NCBI GenBank assembly: GCA_007570785.1
Contig: ML664161.1
Span: 8,440,352 to 8,504,351 of the forward strand
DNA: 64,000 nucleotides
Origin: Antilocapra americana
Taxonomy: Eukaryota > Chordata > Mammalia > Artiodactyla > Antilocapridae
Direction: 5' to 3'
A model generated the notes under the pieces. That model was given only the letters and a program-made list of their open reading frames with translations, ran no database searches and was not told the DNA's origin. The position numbers and the translations under genes were made by a program. Positions within the stretch are counted from its first letter, which is position 1, and each line of letters begins with the position of its first letter. Shown piece by piece: positions 43,269 through 54,703 of the stretch.

Positions 43269-44160
43269 GAGCAAAGTGTATGGTTTTTGTTTTCTTGAGG
43301 TTGCTTCCTTCTAATCCTACGTTGTTGTGTTTTTATGATGAAGGGATATTAAAATGTATCAGATATTTTCTGCACTGAGACAGTTAAGTTGGATTTTCCC
43401 CTTTATTGATGTATTACATTAAATCAATTGTCATATGTTGAACAATCCTTGTATTCCAGGAATAAATTCCACTTGGTCATGGTGTATAATCCTTTTAATA
43501 TGTTGTTGAATGCCATTTGCTAGTATTTTGTTAAATATTGTTGCATAAATGTTTATATGAGATATTGGTCTATAGTTTTTTTCTTGTGGTGCCTTTGTCT
43601 GGCTTTGGTATCAAGGTTATGCTGGCCTCATATAATGAATTAGAAAGTGTTCCCTCTTCAATTTTTTGAAAAGTTTGAGAAGGATTGGCATTAGCTCTTC
43701 TTCGAATGTTTGGTAGAATTCACCAGTGAAGTCAGACTTTTCTTTTTTGGGAAATTCTTGATTATTGATTCAATCACCTTACTAGTCATAGGTCTATTCA
43801 GGTTTTCTATTTCTTCATGACTTCATCTTGGTAAGTTTTATTTTTCTAGGAATTTGTCCATTTCATCTAGCTCATCCAATTTTTTGACATACAGTTGTTG
43901 TTTGAACTCTTATTTCTGTAGAGTCAATAGTAATGCCCCCACTTTCATCTTTGATTTAGTAACTTGGGTCTTCCTCTTTTTATCCTTAATTCTGCTAGTT
44001 TTCTCAATTTTTGTTGATCTTTTTAAAGAACCAGCAATTAGTCTAATTGATTTTACCTGTTGTTCTTTTATTCACTATTTCACTTATCTTTGCTCTAACC
44101 TTTATTATTTTTTTTCCTACTGCTGGCTTTGGGTTTATTTTGTTATTTACTAGTTCCTTA

Positions 44161-45199
44161 GATTGTCAAGTTAGGTTGTTTATTTGAGATCAGAAAATAT
44201 CTGTTTTTTTTCCTAAGCATGTAGTAGTCAAAAATGAGAGCCCTGTGCCTACTCGACAAAAGCTCTAAACATTAAAAAGCAGCTTTCAAAAAACATTTAG
44301 AGAAATTTTCACATGATTGCATAGCAATAGACTCTTCAAGGAATGTTCCTGGACTTTGCTAACCCTCTAAAGCATAGATAGAAAAGTTAAAAAGAGGGGA
44401 CTAAAGTCAAAAGGAGAATTTTGTTTGAAAGGCTCAAGCTCTGATTAAGGGGAGACTCATGACAAATACTAAGTTCCACTTCAAAAGACTATTTTATAAA
44501 GCAACGGTTGGAACAGGAAATAGGAGGAAAAAAGAGATGGAGTCATTAGAGATGCAAAAAGAAAGCAGAAGTATTGAATTTCTTCTTTAGCCTTGTCTTT
44601 ATCAGAGGGTGTAACGTTCAAACTGAAAAACTGAAAGCAATCACAAGGGTTAAGGCTAAGATAAGTGAAGAATCAGATGGGAAGAGAACTCTTAGTTCCT
44701 CTCTTTCGGTTTCTAAGCACAGATGTTTGACATTCCACAACCCTAAAAACACTGTAGGTGGAATTGTGGAATCTGTGCTTTGTAACAGTTGCAGAGTCAT
44801 GGAGAAGATAAAGATCACAAGAAGACTTGGGGGTGAGGAACTAATACCCAAGTTTTCAGCAAGGAAGAGAATATAACTCAAGAAAGAAAGTGCGCCTTGG
44901 CACATTGATTCTCCTCAATATTATAGATCTGGATTCCCTCTCTTAACCATTTTAGAATATCTACAACTGGCTCATACAAATATTTCTATTAGTTTAACAA
45001 TCATTTATTAAGGGCTGCCTTTTTTTCACCACCTTGTAACTTTTGCATGTAATCCATACTCATAAACAGGAGGGCCACAAATATTTTTAAACTAAGGATG
45101 AAATCATATCCAAGAGTTGTTGGCAAAAAGAAGCTTTGATGATCTGAAGATGCTTCCCCAAATACAACAGTGGCTTTCTTCCAGCAGGCTGCTCTGTGT
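44161..45199. other. Unique stretch
   Basis: No recognised repeat. A pair of overlapping 95-100-residue ORFs on opposite strands (44574-44905) has no motif and is not called. Confidence 0.4.
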
Positions 45200-45258
45200 G
45201 GGCTTTGCTGGTGGCTCAGATGGTAAAGAATCTGCCTGCAATGCAGTAGACCTGAGTT
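45200..45258 (+). mobile_element. Bov-tA head fragment running into a microsatellite
   Basis: gggctttgctggtggctcag, gtaaagaatctgcctgcaat and gtagacctgagtt are the SINE head. The B-box region is replaced by the start of the microsatellite. Confidence 0.85.
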
Positions 45259-45295
45259 CTCTCCCTCTCTGTGTGTGTGTCTCTCTGTCTCTCTG

Positions 45296-45343
<48 letters not shown>

Positions 45344-45344
45344 G
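45259..45344. repeat. Compound (CT)n(GT)n(CT)n(CA)n microsatellite
   Basis: Runs of ctctct, gtgtgt, four-fold tctctgtc-type units, a long (CT)n and (CA)n. It begins exactly where the Bov-tA loses similarity. Confidence 0.95.
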
Positions 45345-45868
45345 AGTGTAAGACACATGCTGGTTTTCTGTGAATATTTTAGGATGAGGACATCAGAGCA
45401 CAATAAGAAGCCTCCAGAGATAGGTTAGTGTTGGAGCTGATGAGGCAAAAGGGACAAAACATAGCATGTGAGAGCATTAATGACTCATTAATGACTGGAG
45501 CATCTGTAGCTGGGGAACTGGCCAGGGTACAGGAAGGATAGACAGTGTTGGAATTAACTGGTTTGAAGTGTTAACAACTCTCTGGTGTAGAGTTATTTCC
45601 ATGCAGGTGCAAACTGTTGTTCCTGGTGGTATCTCAGGCCTGTGGATGCTAGCACATTGTAGCAGACTTTATCAAATGTTTCATTTGTGTTTCAAGAACA
45701 AAACTGGTACAGGTGTGAACTGTCTGGTTAACTTTCTTACCCTTGTTTTTTTTGTGACTTGTAATTAGGAGAATTAGTAGGCGGGAATTGGGTAGGAGAG
45801 GTAGATAAGAAGGAGGAAAGGATTCGGGGTGAGAGGCTAACCTGTATAAATGATAAAGACCTAGGAGA

Positions 45869-46000
45869 GGGGACTTCCCTGGAGGCCCAGGGATTAAGAC
45901 GCTGCCCTTCCAATGTAGGGGGCACGGGTTTGATCCCTGGTCGGGGAACTAAGATCCCACAGGCTGTACAGCACAGCCAATAAATAAGTAAATAAAGTCA
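45869..46000 (+). mobile_element. CHR-type SINE with TSD
   Basis: gggacttccctggaggcccag, acgggtttgatccctgg, ggaactaagatcccac and cacagccaataaataag. Flanks agacctaggaga (45857-45868) and agagctaggaga (46001-46012) match at 11 of 12. Confidence 0.93.
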
Positions 46001-46210
46001 AGAGCTAGGAGACAATAGGGAAGAGAGAAGAAGAAAATTTGTATGAGGAAAAGGGTAGAGGGAAAGTGTTAGAGCATGAAGCCAAGAGAATCTGGCTTCT
46101 CCTTTCCATGGAGCCATGAAAGGGCTTGAACTGTACATTGCTGGAGGGTACGAATTGGAGCCCCCTTTATAGCCTTGGTGATATATTTTTGCTTAGTTGA
46201 TCAGTCGTGT

Positions 46211-46402
46211 CTAACTCTTTGTGACCCCATGAACTGCAGCATGCCAAGCCTCCCTGTCCTTCACCATCTCCTGGAGCTTGCTTAGACTCATGTCTATTGA
46301 GTCAGAGATGCCATCCAAACATCTTGTACTCTGTTTTCCCCTTCTCCTCCTGCCTTCAATCTTTCCCAGCATCAGGATCTTTTCCAATGAGTCAGCTTTC
46401 AC
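46211..46402 (-). pseudogene. BovB polyprotein C-terminal fragment
   Basis: 63 residues including GRRRRGKQSTRCLDGI and DREAWHAAVHGVTKS, the C-terminal blocks shared with the 20.5-20.7 kb copy. Confidence 0.88.
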
Positions 46403-46869
46403 ATCAGGTGGCCAAAGTATTGGAGCTTCAGCTTCAGCATCAGTCCTTCCAATGAATATTCAGGACTGATTTCCTTTAGGATGGACAGGTTGGATCTCCT
46501 TGCTGACCAACGGACTCTCAAGAGTCTTCTCCAACACCACAATTCAAAAGCATCAATTCTTCAGTGCTCAGCCTTCTTTATTGTCCAACTCTCAACATCC
46601 ATACATGACTCCAGGAAAAACCATAGATTTGACTATACAGACCTTTGTCAGCAGAGTGATGTCTCTGCTTTTTAATAAGATGTTTAGGTTTGTCATGAGC
46701 AAGCATCTTATAATTACATGGCTGCAGTCACCATCCACAGTGATTTTTGAGCCAAATAAAATGATAATCTTTCACTATATCCTTTGTTTCCCCATCTATG
46801 TGCTATGAAGTGATGGGATCAGATGCCATGATCTTAGTTTTTTGAATGTTGAGTTTTAAGTCAGCTTTT

Positions 46870-47226
46870 TCACTCTTGCTCTTTCACCTTCATCAGGAGG
46901 CTCTTTAGTTCCTCTTTCCTTTCTGCCATAAGGGTGGTGTCATCTGCATATCTAAGGTTATTGATATTTCTAGGGGAAATTTTGATTCCAGCTTGCGCTT
47001 CATCCAACTTGGCATTTCGCATGATGTACTCGGCATATAAGTTAAATAAGCAGGGTGACAATATACAAGCCTGATGTACTCCTTTCCCAATTTGGAACCA
47101 GTCCATTATTTCATGTCTGGTTCTAACTATTGCATCTTGATCTGCATACAGGTTTCTCAGGAGGCAGGTGAGGTGGTCTTGTATTCCCATCTCTTTAAGA
47201 ATTTTCCACAGTTTGTTGTGATCCAC
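46870..47226 (-). pseudogene. BovB reverse transcriptase palm fragment (YADD intact)
   Basis: 118 residues: HNKLWKILKEMGIQDHLTC, WFQIGKGVHQACILSPCLF and NLRYADDTTLMAERKEEL. The core of the palm is open in one frame here, unlike the other copies, but the fingers and C-terminal parts are out of frame. The conserved arginine-glutamine pair before GC is changed (HQAC). Confidence 0.9.
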
Positions 47227-47700
47227 ACAGTCAAAGGCTTTAGCATAGTCAATGAAGCAGGAGTAGATGTTTTCCTCTAATTCCCTTGCTTTTTCTATGA
47301 TCCAAAGGATGTTGGCAATTTGATCTCTGGTTCCTCTGCCTTTTCTAAATCCAGCTTGAACATCTGGAAGTTCTCAATTCACATACTGTTGAAGCCTTGG
47401 AGGATTTTGAGCATGACCTTGCTAGCACAGGAAATGAGTGCAATTGTGTGGTAGCTTGAACATTCTTTGGCATTGTCCTCCTTTGGGACTGAAATGAAAA
47501 CTGACCTTTTCCAGTCCTATGGCCACTACTGAGTTTTCCAATTTTGTTGGCATATTGAGTGCAGCACTTTAACAGTATCTTTTAGGATTTGAAATAGCTC
47601 ATCTGGAATTTCATCACCTTCACTAGCTTTGTTCATAATGATGCTTCCAAAGGGCTATTTGACTTCACACTCCAGGATGTCTGGGTCTAGGTGAGTTATC

Positions 47701-47740
47701 ATATATAAATATCAGAAACTGGGATATATAAATATCAGAA
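47701..47740. repeat. Two-copy 23-bp tandem repeat
   Basis: atatataaatatcagaa occurs at 47701-47717 and 47724-47740 with actggg between. It lies at the truncated 5' border of the BovB. Confidence 0.85.
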
Positions 47741-48489
47741 GTTTTTAAAATAACTCTTTGTAGTTCTTGGACTGTGATTCCTTAACCATGACTGTGTGAA
47801 CAGAACCACACAGCACGTTAAGATTTATTAGATTTTTTCAAAATTTTGATGAAGAGTTTACTAAAGTGGGAATTTCATAGATAGTGAAGGGGAATACATA
47901 AGTTAGACTTGTATATATGTTTTTTACACCATGCAGGAATAAATAAGACTCTTCAGTGACTTCAGGGCAACTGACCTCTAAAGAGATGATTTTCCAATAG
48001 TTAAGGAAAGGGTTAGCTTGTAATTTGTGGGGCGCATAAAGGAGGACAAACAGGGAAATGAACTACACAATCAGTTTGCAAAAGAAAATTGAGGGCAACA
48101 AATAAATAAATGAAAAAGCATTTAACCTCATTGGGAGTTGTAAAATATAAAAGTAAAGCACAGTAAGTTGTCAAAGCTTGTATGTATATCTGAGGAGAAA
48201 AGGCTGAATGGAATAGAACAGCTTTGGGTGGATTAGCACTCTAACTTAACTGTTTTAGGAGATGTTTAGCTGCCAAGCAGTGGAAAGGCAGAGGGCATCA
48301 GGCCTCAGAGCAGTGGAGGAGGTTGGTCTTTGAGGTGGAGCCATGGAAGGGTAGATGAGAAGAGTTTCAGTAGGTTTCTAGCTGTGAGAGTGATGGCAGG
48401 ACCTCAGCTTGGCAAAGATCAAGCAGCTGCACTGGCAGAGCCATAGGTTGACAAATACCCAGAGGTATATAGTTATTAGTGTATAGTAC
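47741..48489. other. Unique stretch
   Basis: No repeat or exon recognised. Confidence 0.4.
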
Positions 48490-48498
48490 AGCCGTATA

Positions 48499-48522
48499 TG
48501 TGTGTGTGTGTGTGTGTGTGTG
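48499..48522. repeat. (TG)n microsatellite at SINE tail
   Basis: About twelve TG units directly at the 3' end of the antisense Bov-tA. Confidence 0.95.
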
Positions 48523-48710
48523 CTTGCATGCTCAGTCATAGCCAACTCTTTGCAACACTATAGGCTGGAGCCCAGCAGGATCCTCTGTCCATGGGATTTT
48601 CCAGACAAGAATACTGAAGTGGGTTGCCATTTCTTACTCCAGGGGATCTTTCTGACCCAGGATTTGACCTGTGTCTTCTGTATTGGCAGGGAGAGTCTTT
48701 ACTACTACTA

Positions 48711-48712
<2 letters not shown>
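48523..48712 (-). mobile_element. Bov-tA SINE between two microsatellites
   Basis: Antisense body (gcaacactataggctggagc, gacaagaatactgaagtgg) and head (gtattggcagggagagtc, ttactactactag). The terminal head bases (usual gccaccagggaag on plus) are missing and replaced by (TA)n. Confidence 0.9.
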
Positions 48713-48797
<85 letters not shown>

Positions 48798-48803
48798 ATA
48801 TAT
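48713..48803. repeat. (TA)n(TG)n(TA)n compound microsatellite
   Basis: About fourteen AT units, then more than twenty GT units, then tatgtatatata. It is the longest microsatellite in the window and likely polymorphic. Confidence 0.97.
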
Positions 48804-48970
48804 ACAAGTTGAGGGGGGTTGTTGGAGGGCAGAGGGCAATGGTTTTACTTGGGGCTCAGATTCATTCAACACAGGTAGGACTTTGAACTGATAATGTTGA
48901 GTTAGCTATTCCTCCACTAGTATTTGAACTATTGAAGAGAGAGTTGTGGCAAGCGTGAAAAAGCCTTGGC

Positions 48971-49100
48971 TGGGACTTTCCTGCTGGTCCAATGGTTAAT
49001 ATTCCACATTCCCATTGAAGGGGATGCAGGTTTACTTCCCAATCAGGGACCTAAGATCCTGCATGCTATGTAGTGTGGGGGGGAAAAAAATTAAAAAACA
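48971..49100 (+). mobile_element. CHR-type SINE with TSD
   Basis: tgggactttcctgctggtcc, gcaggtttacttcccaatc, gggacctaagatcctgc and an A-rich tail. Flanks gaaaaagccttggc (48957-48970) and gaaaaaatcttggc (49101-49114) match at 12 of 14. Confidence 0.9.
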
Positions 49101-49114
49101 GAAAAAATCTTGGC

Positions 49115-50251
49115 CACAGAATGGTATAACTTGCAAGACAACTGACTGGCCACCATTGATTGGTGGCTTCTGCTGGGCATCAGCAAAAACACCTGGGCAC
49201 TGACTTGGCATCCAGGTTGCTGGACCAGGTGGGCTGTGTTCTCTTACATTCAGGTTGCTCTAGACTATGATAAGTCCAAGTCTACATCTCAGTCTTCCTT
49301 GACTTCCTCTGGCTTGTTTCAAGAATATTCATTCTACAAGTATGCATATAGACATTTCTGTTTTAGGGTTAGTCTTTCAACTTTTGACCTTAAAGATCAA
49401 AATTCTCTCACCCATTTGTTTCAGATTTGGTTGTACCCATATACTCTCAAAGTGCCAGATGTCTATCATCCAATTACTTGATCTGGGGGATGGGAAGGCA
49501 GAGAATGAATGTCAGAGAGGACTGAATAAGGTGTGTGCACAGGAGAGGAGGGGGAGAGAGGAGTGGAGAGGAAGGGAGGAAGCTGAAAGGAAATTAACCC
49601 AATTGTTCACAGTGGTAGGTAGTGAGATTTTGTATGGCTTTGTTTTCTTCTCTATTCATTTAATTTAAAAACCTGTTTATGAAGAGCCTCATTACTTTCA
49701 TTGGTATAAACAAAGAACTATTTATGAATATTATCTTCTCAGATGAGCCAGCAAGAGTTTTCCCAGGAATTAGTTATCATAAACAAGTCTGATATAATAT
49801 TTGGATTGAGCTACTGGTAAACTATGAGAATATCTATACATGTTATTTTATCATGTGGAACCAAAATTAATTGAATAGTCATTCACTGAAAAGTGTTTAT
49901 AATAATATGTGATTATCACCTTGGAACAAGGCCTTCAGTAGATTGCCATGAGATTCCAGGTACCTTCATCTAATAAAGTAGATGGCAATAAACAAATTTG
50001 TTGTCATTAAGGTGACAGATGGAAACTGAGGGAAAATATCAGAATCAAGATTCATGTCGATTTCAGTAGAATAGCTAAGTGGGTTAACACTACCAAGGAG
50101 TTAAAGAAAGATAAGTGTCCAGTTTGACAAATCAAGGCTGTATATATGGCATGGGAGAGGACTGAAGAGTTAGTACATTAACATACCTGAGAACTTCAGT
50201 TGATTGCAAGCTCAGTAAGATCTAAGAGCCCTCCCTAAGTGCCTCAATGCT
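49115..50251. other. Unique stretch with purine tract
   Basis: No repeat recognised except a nearly pure purine tract at 49541-49590 (aggagaggagggggagag and on), which may form triplex DNA. The 108-residue ORF across it has no motif. Confidence 0.45.
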
Positions 50252-50263
50252 ACCATGGATATT

Positions 50264-50479
50264 GTGTGTGCGTGCTAAGTCTCTTCAGTCACGTCCAGCT
50301 CTTTGTAATCCCATGGACTGTAGCCTACCAGGCTCCTCTCTCCATGGGATTCTCCAGGCAAGAATACCTGAGTGGGCCGCCATGTCCTCCTACAGAAGAT
50401 CTTCCTAACCCAAGGATCCAACCCATGTCTCCTGCATTGACAGCTAGGTTCTTTACCTTTGGCGACACCTGAGAAGCCC
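50264..50479 (-). mobile_element. Bov-tA SINE, first of two stacked insertions
   Basis: Antisense Bov-tA (taatcccatggactgtagcc, ggcaagaatacctgagtgg, ctttggcgacacctgagaag). Left flank accatggatatt (50252-50263) and right flank accatgatgtt (50480-50490) are similar and form its TSD. Confidence 0.92.
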
Positions 50480-50490
50480 ACCATGATGTT

Positions 50491-50623
50491 GCTGCGGCTG
50501 CTGCTAAGTTGCTTCAGTCTTGCCTGACTCTGTGCGACCCCATAGATGGCAGCCTACCAGGCTCTTCCATCCCTGGGATTCTCCAGGCAAGAACACTGGA
50601 GTGGGTTGCCATTTCCTTCTCCA
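50491..50623 (-). mobile_element. Bov-A2-type monomer, second stacked insertion, with perfect TSD
   Basis: gctgcggctgctgctaagt, ctctgtgcgaccccatagat and aacactggagtgggttgcc are the Bov-A2 type monomer in antisense. accatgatgtt flanks it at 50480-50490 and 50624-50634 without mismatch. It lies directly next to the older Bov-tA. Confidence 0.93.
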
Positions 50624-50634
50624 ACCATGATGTT

Positions 50635-53273
50635 AGGCAGCATTAATAAAAACGTCACATGTGGAGCAGGTGGACTATATTTCTTCATTCTCCCATTAGA
50701 TGACAACCTTTATTACTTGTGTATTTGTGCCCTAATTGGCCCAATTCTGCTGAGTTGGGGAGGGGTTGGTGGAAGAAGAGATGTTCCTCCTCCCAGAGAA
50801 TTTGGGAGACATTCTTCAGTGCCTGAGCAACAAAGCTAGGGCTGCTGGTGTTCTTTGAAGTTCACACACTTCTTTGGACCCAATATTTAGATCGACCAAA
50901 GAATAGATTGTCTGATGCAATTTCCCTAAGGTGAAATTTCCTCCTCCATGAGAGTATTTGTGAAAAAGTATCGCATAAGGACTTTCAAAAATTTCTAACA
51001 CTTAGCTTATTTCTGAAGTCCAGGTCACAGTTGAATTTAAGATTGATGGATAGATGAAGTGTTCTCCTTTCATTACTAAAACCATAAACTTGGATTTGGT
51101 CCTAGGCAGAGAAGGTGGCTTTTGCAATGACCTCTCCTGTAAGAGGAGCTTCCTGGCTGGTTTGATTGATATTGATTGTCTGTTGGCCAATTGTCTTTAA
51201 GCTGGTATCTAGATATGCCCTCATTTAGTCACCTTGTTATGAAATTTTCAGTTTATTTAGTGATAATTAATCATAATCAACAAAAGATCATACACTTCTT
51301 ATAGACAGGAAACATGTATCTTTTAGAATTTTCATTTCCAGCCCTTTTCTTTCAGCCTTTAAAAATGTCTTTCTTTCTTCTTTTCCTTCCCCCCACTCCA
51401 TCCCTTTCCTCCTTTCTGTAGTGTCAAACAGTTCTAAGTACCAGTCACTGACTGACAGCGATACCCCTAATCTTTATATAATGGAGGGTCCTTCAGGCCA
51501 GCCTAAACTGTTGCAAATTCAGACAAGTCTAAGGACATTCCAGGGCCAGCTGTATTTGTATGAGGCTGAGGACTCCCCTGAGGAAGCAGACTCATAAGGA
51601 AGGAGAGTCAAAGTCCAAAGATAATGGGCTAGATCATACTGCAGCCATCTGCCAAGGACGAGGGGCAGCTGGAGCATCCCCTCAGCTGCTGGATGAAGGC
51701 ACAGGGCACAGGGCCGCCTAGAGGCATCTGGAGGAAATGAATGTATTAACATGTGCTGCGAGAGTAACACACTCCCAGAGGGAGACAGGAGACATCCTGT
51801 AGAACTGGGGCAGAGTCCTACAATTCTACAGGCAGGAGTAAAGTCACAGGAAATTAGTGTGGTCCAGGGATTCGATGTTTGAAGTATTTTGGAAATAAAT
51901 CTGAAGAGGGAACTCATGCACTTTAAAGGATATGTTTCCTTGTCATTCATTGTGAGGAAATGCTCATCAAAGTAACTCAACTGTGCTATAGGAGTGTCCT
52001 CCATTTACATATACCACATTTACTGCATCAGGGAAAACATGCTAATGGCTTATTCCAAAATTACTCTGATGTGAGTATTCAAAAGGAAGACTTCTGTTCA
52101 CTAAAACACACTCCCAAGATGCTGCAAACCCCTCTCTAAGGAAATAGAGCACAACATTTGTGTAACTGAAATAATTACATTTTAGAACATAAATAAATCT
52201 ATGTTGTAAATACTTCTTTTATTTGACAAAAGTGTACGTGCTCTTTGAAATGTCTTTCTTATAATAACTGTCTTCTCTAACCCAGAATTAGCATAAAAAA
52301 GTAAGCAGATGGGGGGAATTCTTATTCCTATTATTATTGTTATAAATATGTAAAATGAATTCTTCACAGTGTGTGTGAGCTTAGCTAGTATTAAGCAAAC
52401 ATCTCTAGACTTTAATGATGCTAGAATTTAATAAGATTTTGGTAGCACCTTGTAATAAGGCAGTCTGCCTACATTTTCTGATTTTTGAATATCACAGCTG
52501 TATGTACATCAGCTTACATACCCCCAGGCTACAGTAAGGCCAGCTCTGGCCCTGATGTGGGCATTGAAAGCCTATGGCTTATCATTAGCCTAAAAATGCA
52601 TATAGTTGGATTCTATAATATTTTCTAGATTTTTTTTTTTCTTTTTTCCCATGTCAAGAAAGGAGGAAAAAATGTAAATTGCATGTGGCCTGAAATGGAT
52701 GTCTTCTGGGAATCAGGGGACTTGTGATAATTGTACATAGCCTTTTGGAACACAGAACTTCTGCCCATTTCAATATTTACAAAATGTATTATTAGGAAAC
52801 ATAGAATAATAAAACATGAAATGAGGCAAAAGGGTAGGAATTTAGCTTTTATTTTGCTTTAGATAGAGAGGTTTTGTCTCAATCTTAGAATAAACTTAAA
52901 CATTAGAGGTGGTTAAACTAGGCTGGAAACAATTTTTAAGGAAGAGGAAGACCCACATTCACCTCTTTGGAATTATGTTGATTAAACCTACTTGGAGGAT
53001 TAAAAGGGATGGAAGAGATTAGTAAGTGACACTGGAAGAGTTCATATAGCAGAATTTTTAAAAAGGCTTTGGTCAATTTAGCATTAAAAAATTATTAAAA
53101 AATAAAGAGAAAGCATCTTATAATTTCTGTGTATGTGTAAACAGTAAGCCTATTTTCATAGCTCTTACTGTTCTTACCCCCAAGACACATACCCACAGAT
53201 TTATCTATACATGGTCCATATAGACATGGGTCTGACTACAGATGCCAGAAGCTTCCTTGGCATCTACTAGCAT
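50635..53273. other. Long unique stretch
   Basis: About 2.6 kb with no recognised repeat besides a T-run near 52629-52640. The 161-residue minus ORF (51519-52004) is the longest in non-repeat AT-rich DNA but has no motif, signal or codon pattern that I can support as coding. No splice-framed exon is supported. Confidence 0.4.
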
Positions 53274-53500
53274 TGGGCTTCCTGGTGGTGGTGATAGTCT
53301 AAGTCATGTCTGACTTTTGTGACCCCATGGACTATAGCCCACCAGGCTCCTCTGTCCATGGGATTTTCCAGGAAAGAATACTGGAATGGGTTGTCATTTC
53401 CTTCTGCATGAGCTTTTCCTGATCCAGGGATTGGCTTGTCTCTTGTGTCTCCTGCATTGGCAGGTGGATCTTTCACCACTGAGCCCCCTGGGAAGCCCAA
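53274..53500 (-). mobile_element. Bov-tA SINE with inverted terminal copies
   Basis: Antisense Bov-tA (gtgaccccatggactatagc, ggaaagaatactggaatgg, ctgagccccctgggaagccc). The left end attgggcttcc is the reverse complement of the right end ggaagcccaat, so a short head piece in plus orientation appears to be attached to the tail. Confidence 0.88.
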
Positions 53501-53530
53501 TATGTAGTCTATTGCATCTATAATTATGTA

Positions 53531-53749
53531 GTGTGAAAGTGTGTTAGTCAGACTCTGTCATGTCTGATTCTTTGTCCAGACAGGCCCATGGACTGTAGCC
53601 CACCAGGCTTCTCTGTCCATGAGATTTTCCAGGCAAGAACACTGGAGTGAGCTGTCATTTCCTTCTCCAGGGGATTTTCCTGACCAAAGGGATCAGACCA
53701 GGGTCTCCTGCGCTCCAGGCAGATTCTTTAACAAATGAGCCACCAGGGC
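53531..53749 (-). mobile_element. Bov-tA SINE
   Basis: Antisense (caggcccatggactgtagcc, aggcaagaacactggagtg, ttaacaaatgagccaccagg). A local change (tttgtccagacaggcccatgg) replaces the usual tttgcgaccccatgg. Only 30 bases from the preceding SINE. Confidence 0.92.
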
Positions 53750-54489
53750 CACTGGGCTTCTTGACTTTCACTAAACACTGATTTCCAAAATAGATTCTTT
53801 CAGAAATTCTTCCCTCTCTCCCCTTCAGAGGAAATAGACAATTATCTTAACACATAAACATCTCTTACCCCGAGTTTATAAGAACATGGATCAGGAGTTC
53901 GACCTATCACTTGAAAAATTGCCCCTCTTTAACATGGAGGCTGACGAAAGAAGTGTAAAAATAGCAGTGGAAACTGTTTTACATGATGACTGAAAGTGTA
54001 AGGGTGGGAGAAAGGGGAACCTCTGTGAAAAGACAATTGGGAGAAAAAGTAGAGTTCACTTTGTTTATAAATACCCTAAATAAAACATATAAAAAGCAAA
54101 GCATAGTTTTATCACAAAGCATAATTTTATCCTCAAAGAATGTAAAGGAAATAGTCTTGTCAGAAAAGAAGGGCTATGTTTGTGCTAGGAAGAGAGCTGT
54201 AAAGTATTTTTTTTAAGGAAGTCAAGCTTCAACCAAGGACTTGGCTTTTTTAGCCTGAGGCTCAAACTGTAAAAATTAGAAGAAACTCTGTCTCTAGGAC
54301 TAGATCAAAGGGTTTGTACTATGGATCCCAGCACTAGCTCGTCATGAACTGTTTCTCTCCCTTTACCCTAAGCTCTATAATGTAATTGATTCTCCCATTC
54401 TGGGCTTCAGGCTGCCACTTTCTTTTGTGCTAAAAACTTATGACTATTATTAACATCGTTATCTGATTATTAGTTATTGGTAAGTATCA
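53750..54489. other. Unique stretch with short tandem repeat
   Basis: No family recognised. An 18-base unit is duplicated at 54097-54132 (caaagcatagttttatca, caaagcataattttatcc). Confidence 0.45.
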
Positions 54490-54703
54490 ACCTTGCCTGT
54501 GCTCAGACTTCCAACTCTTTATAATCCCATGGACTGTAGCCTGCCAGGCTCCTCTGTCCATGGAATTTTCCAGGCAAGAATCCTGGAGTGGGGTGCCATT
54601 TCCTCCTCCAGGGAATCTTCCCAACCCAGGGTTCGAACCCAAGATCTCCTGCATCTTCTGCATTGGCAGGAGGATTCTTTACCATTAGCACCACCCGGGA
54701 AGC
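54490..54703 (-). mobile_element. Bov-tA SINE
   Basis: Antisense (taatcccatggactgtagcc, ggcaagaatcctggagtgg, accattagcaccacccggg). The region atctcctgcatcttctgcat shows a short duplication in the head. Confidence 0.92.

Larger units (their letters stand above)
40252..44160 (-). mobile_element. Old L1M, about 3.9 kb, antisense, with four later insertions
   Basis: The plus strand has the 3' UTR first (cttcagtggtattaaatgca, cttgcaaaactgaaaatcta), then ORF2 in reverse up to agttccttagattgtcaag: tagctattgtgaataatgct, gatttgcatttccctaatgg, ttttcatgtgcttattggcc, tcccattccatgggttacct and gaacaatccttgtattccag. Interrupted by an L1 3' end, two Bov-tAs and a Tigger-type transposon (separate entries). 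ORF2 is too decayed for long open pieces. The 5' end is missing. Confidence 0.88.
46190..47702 (-). mobile_element. BovB LINE 3' half, antisense
   Basis: From the 3' end (gcttagttgatcagtcgtgt) to the linker/RT border (gatgtctgggtctaggtgag). Covers nearly the same part as the sense copy at 19.2-20.7 kb. The reading frame is broken outside the two fragments listed. Confidence 0.95.

Noticed and set aside
51519..52004. 161-residue minus ORF as a possible gene
   Set aside because: No recognisable motif, no splice or promoter context and no supporting paralogue; kept only as a note in the unique-stretch entry.
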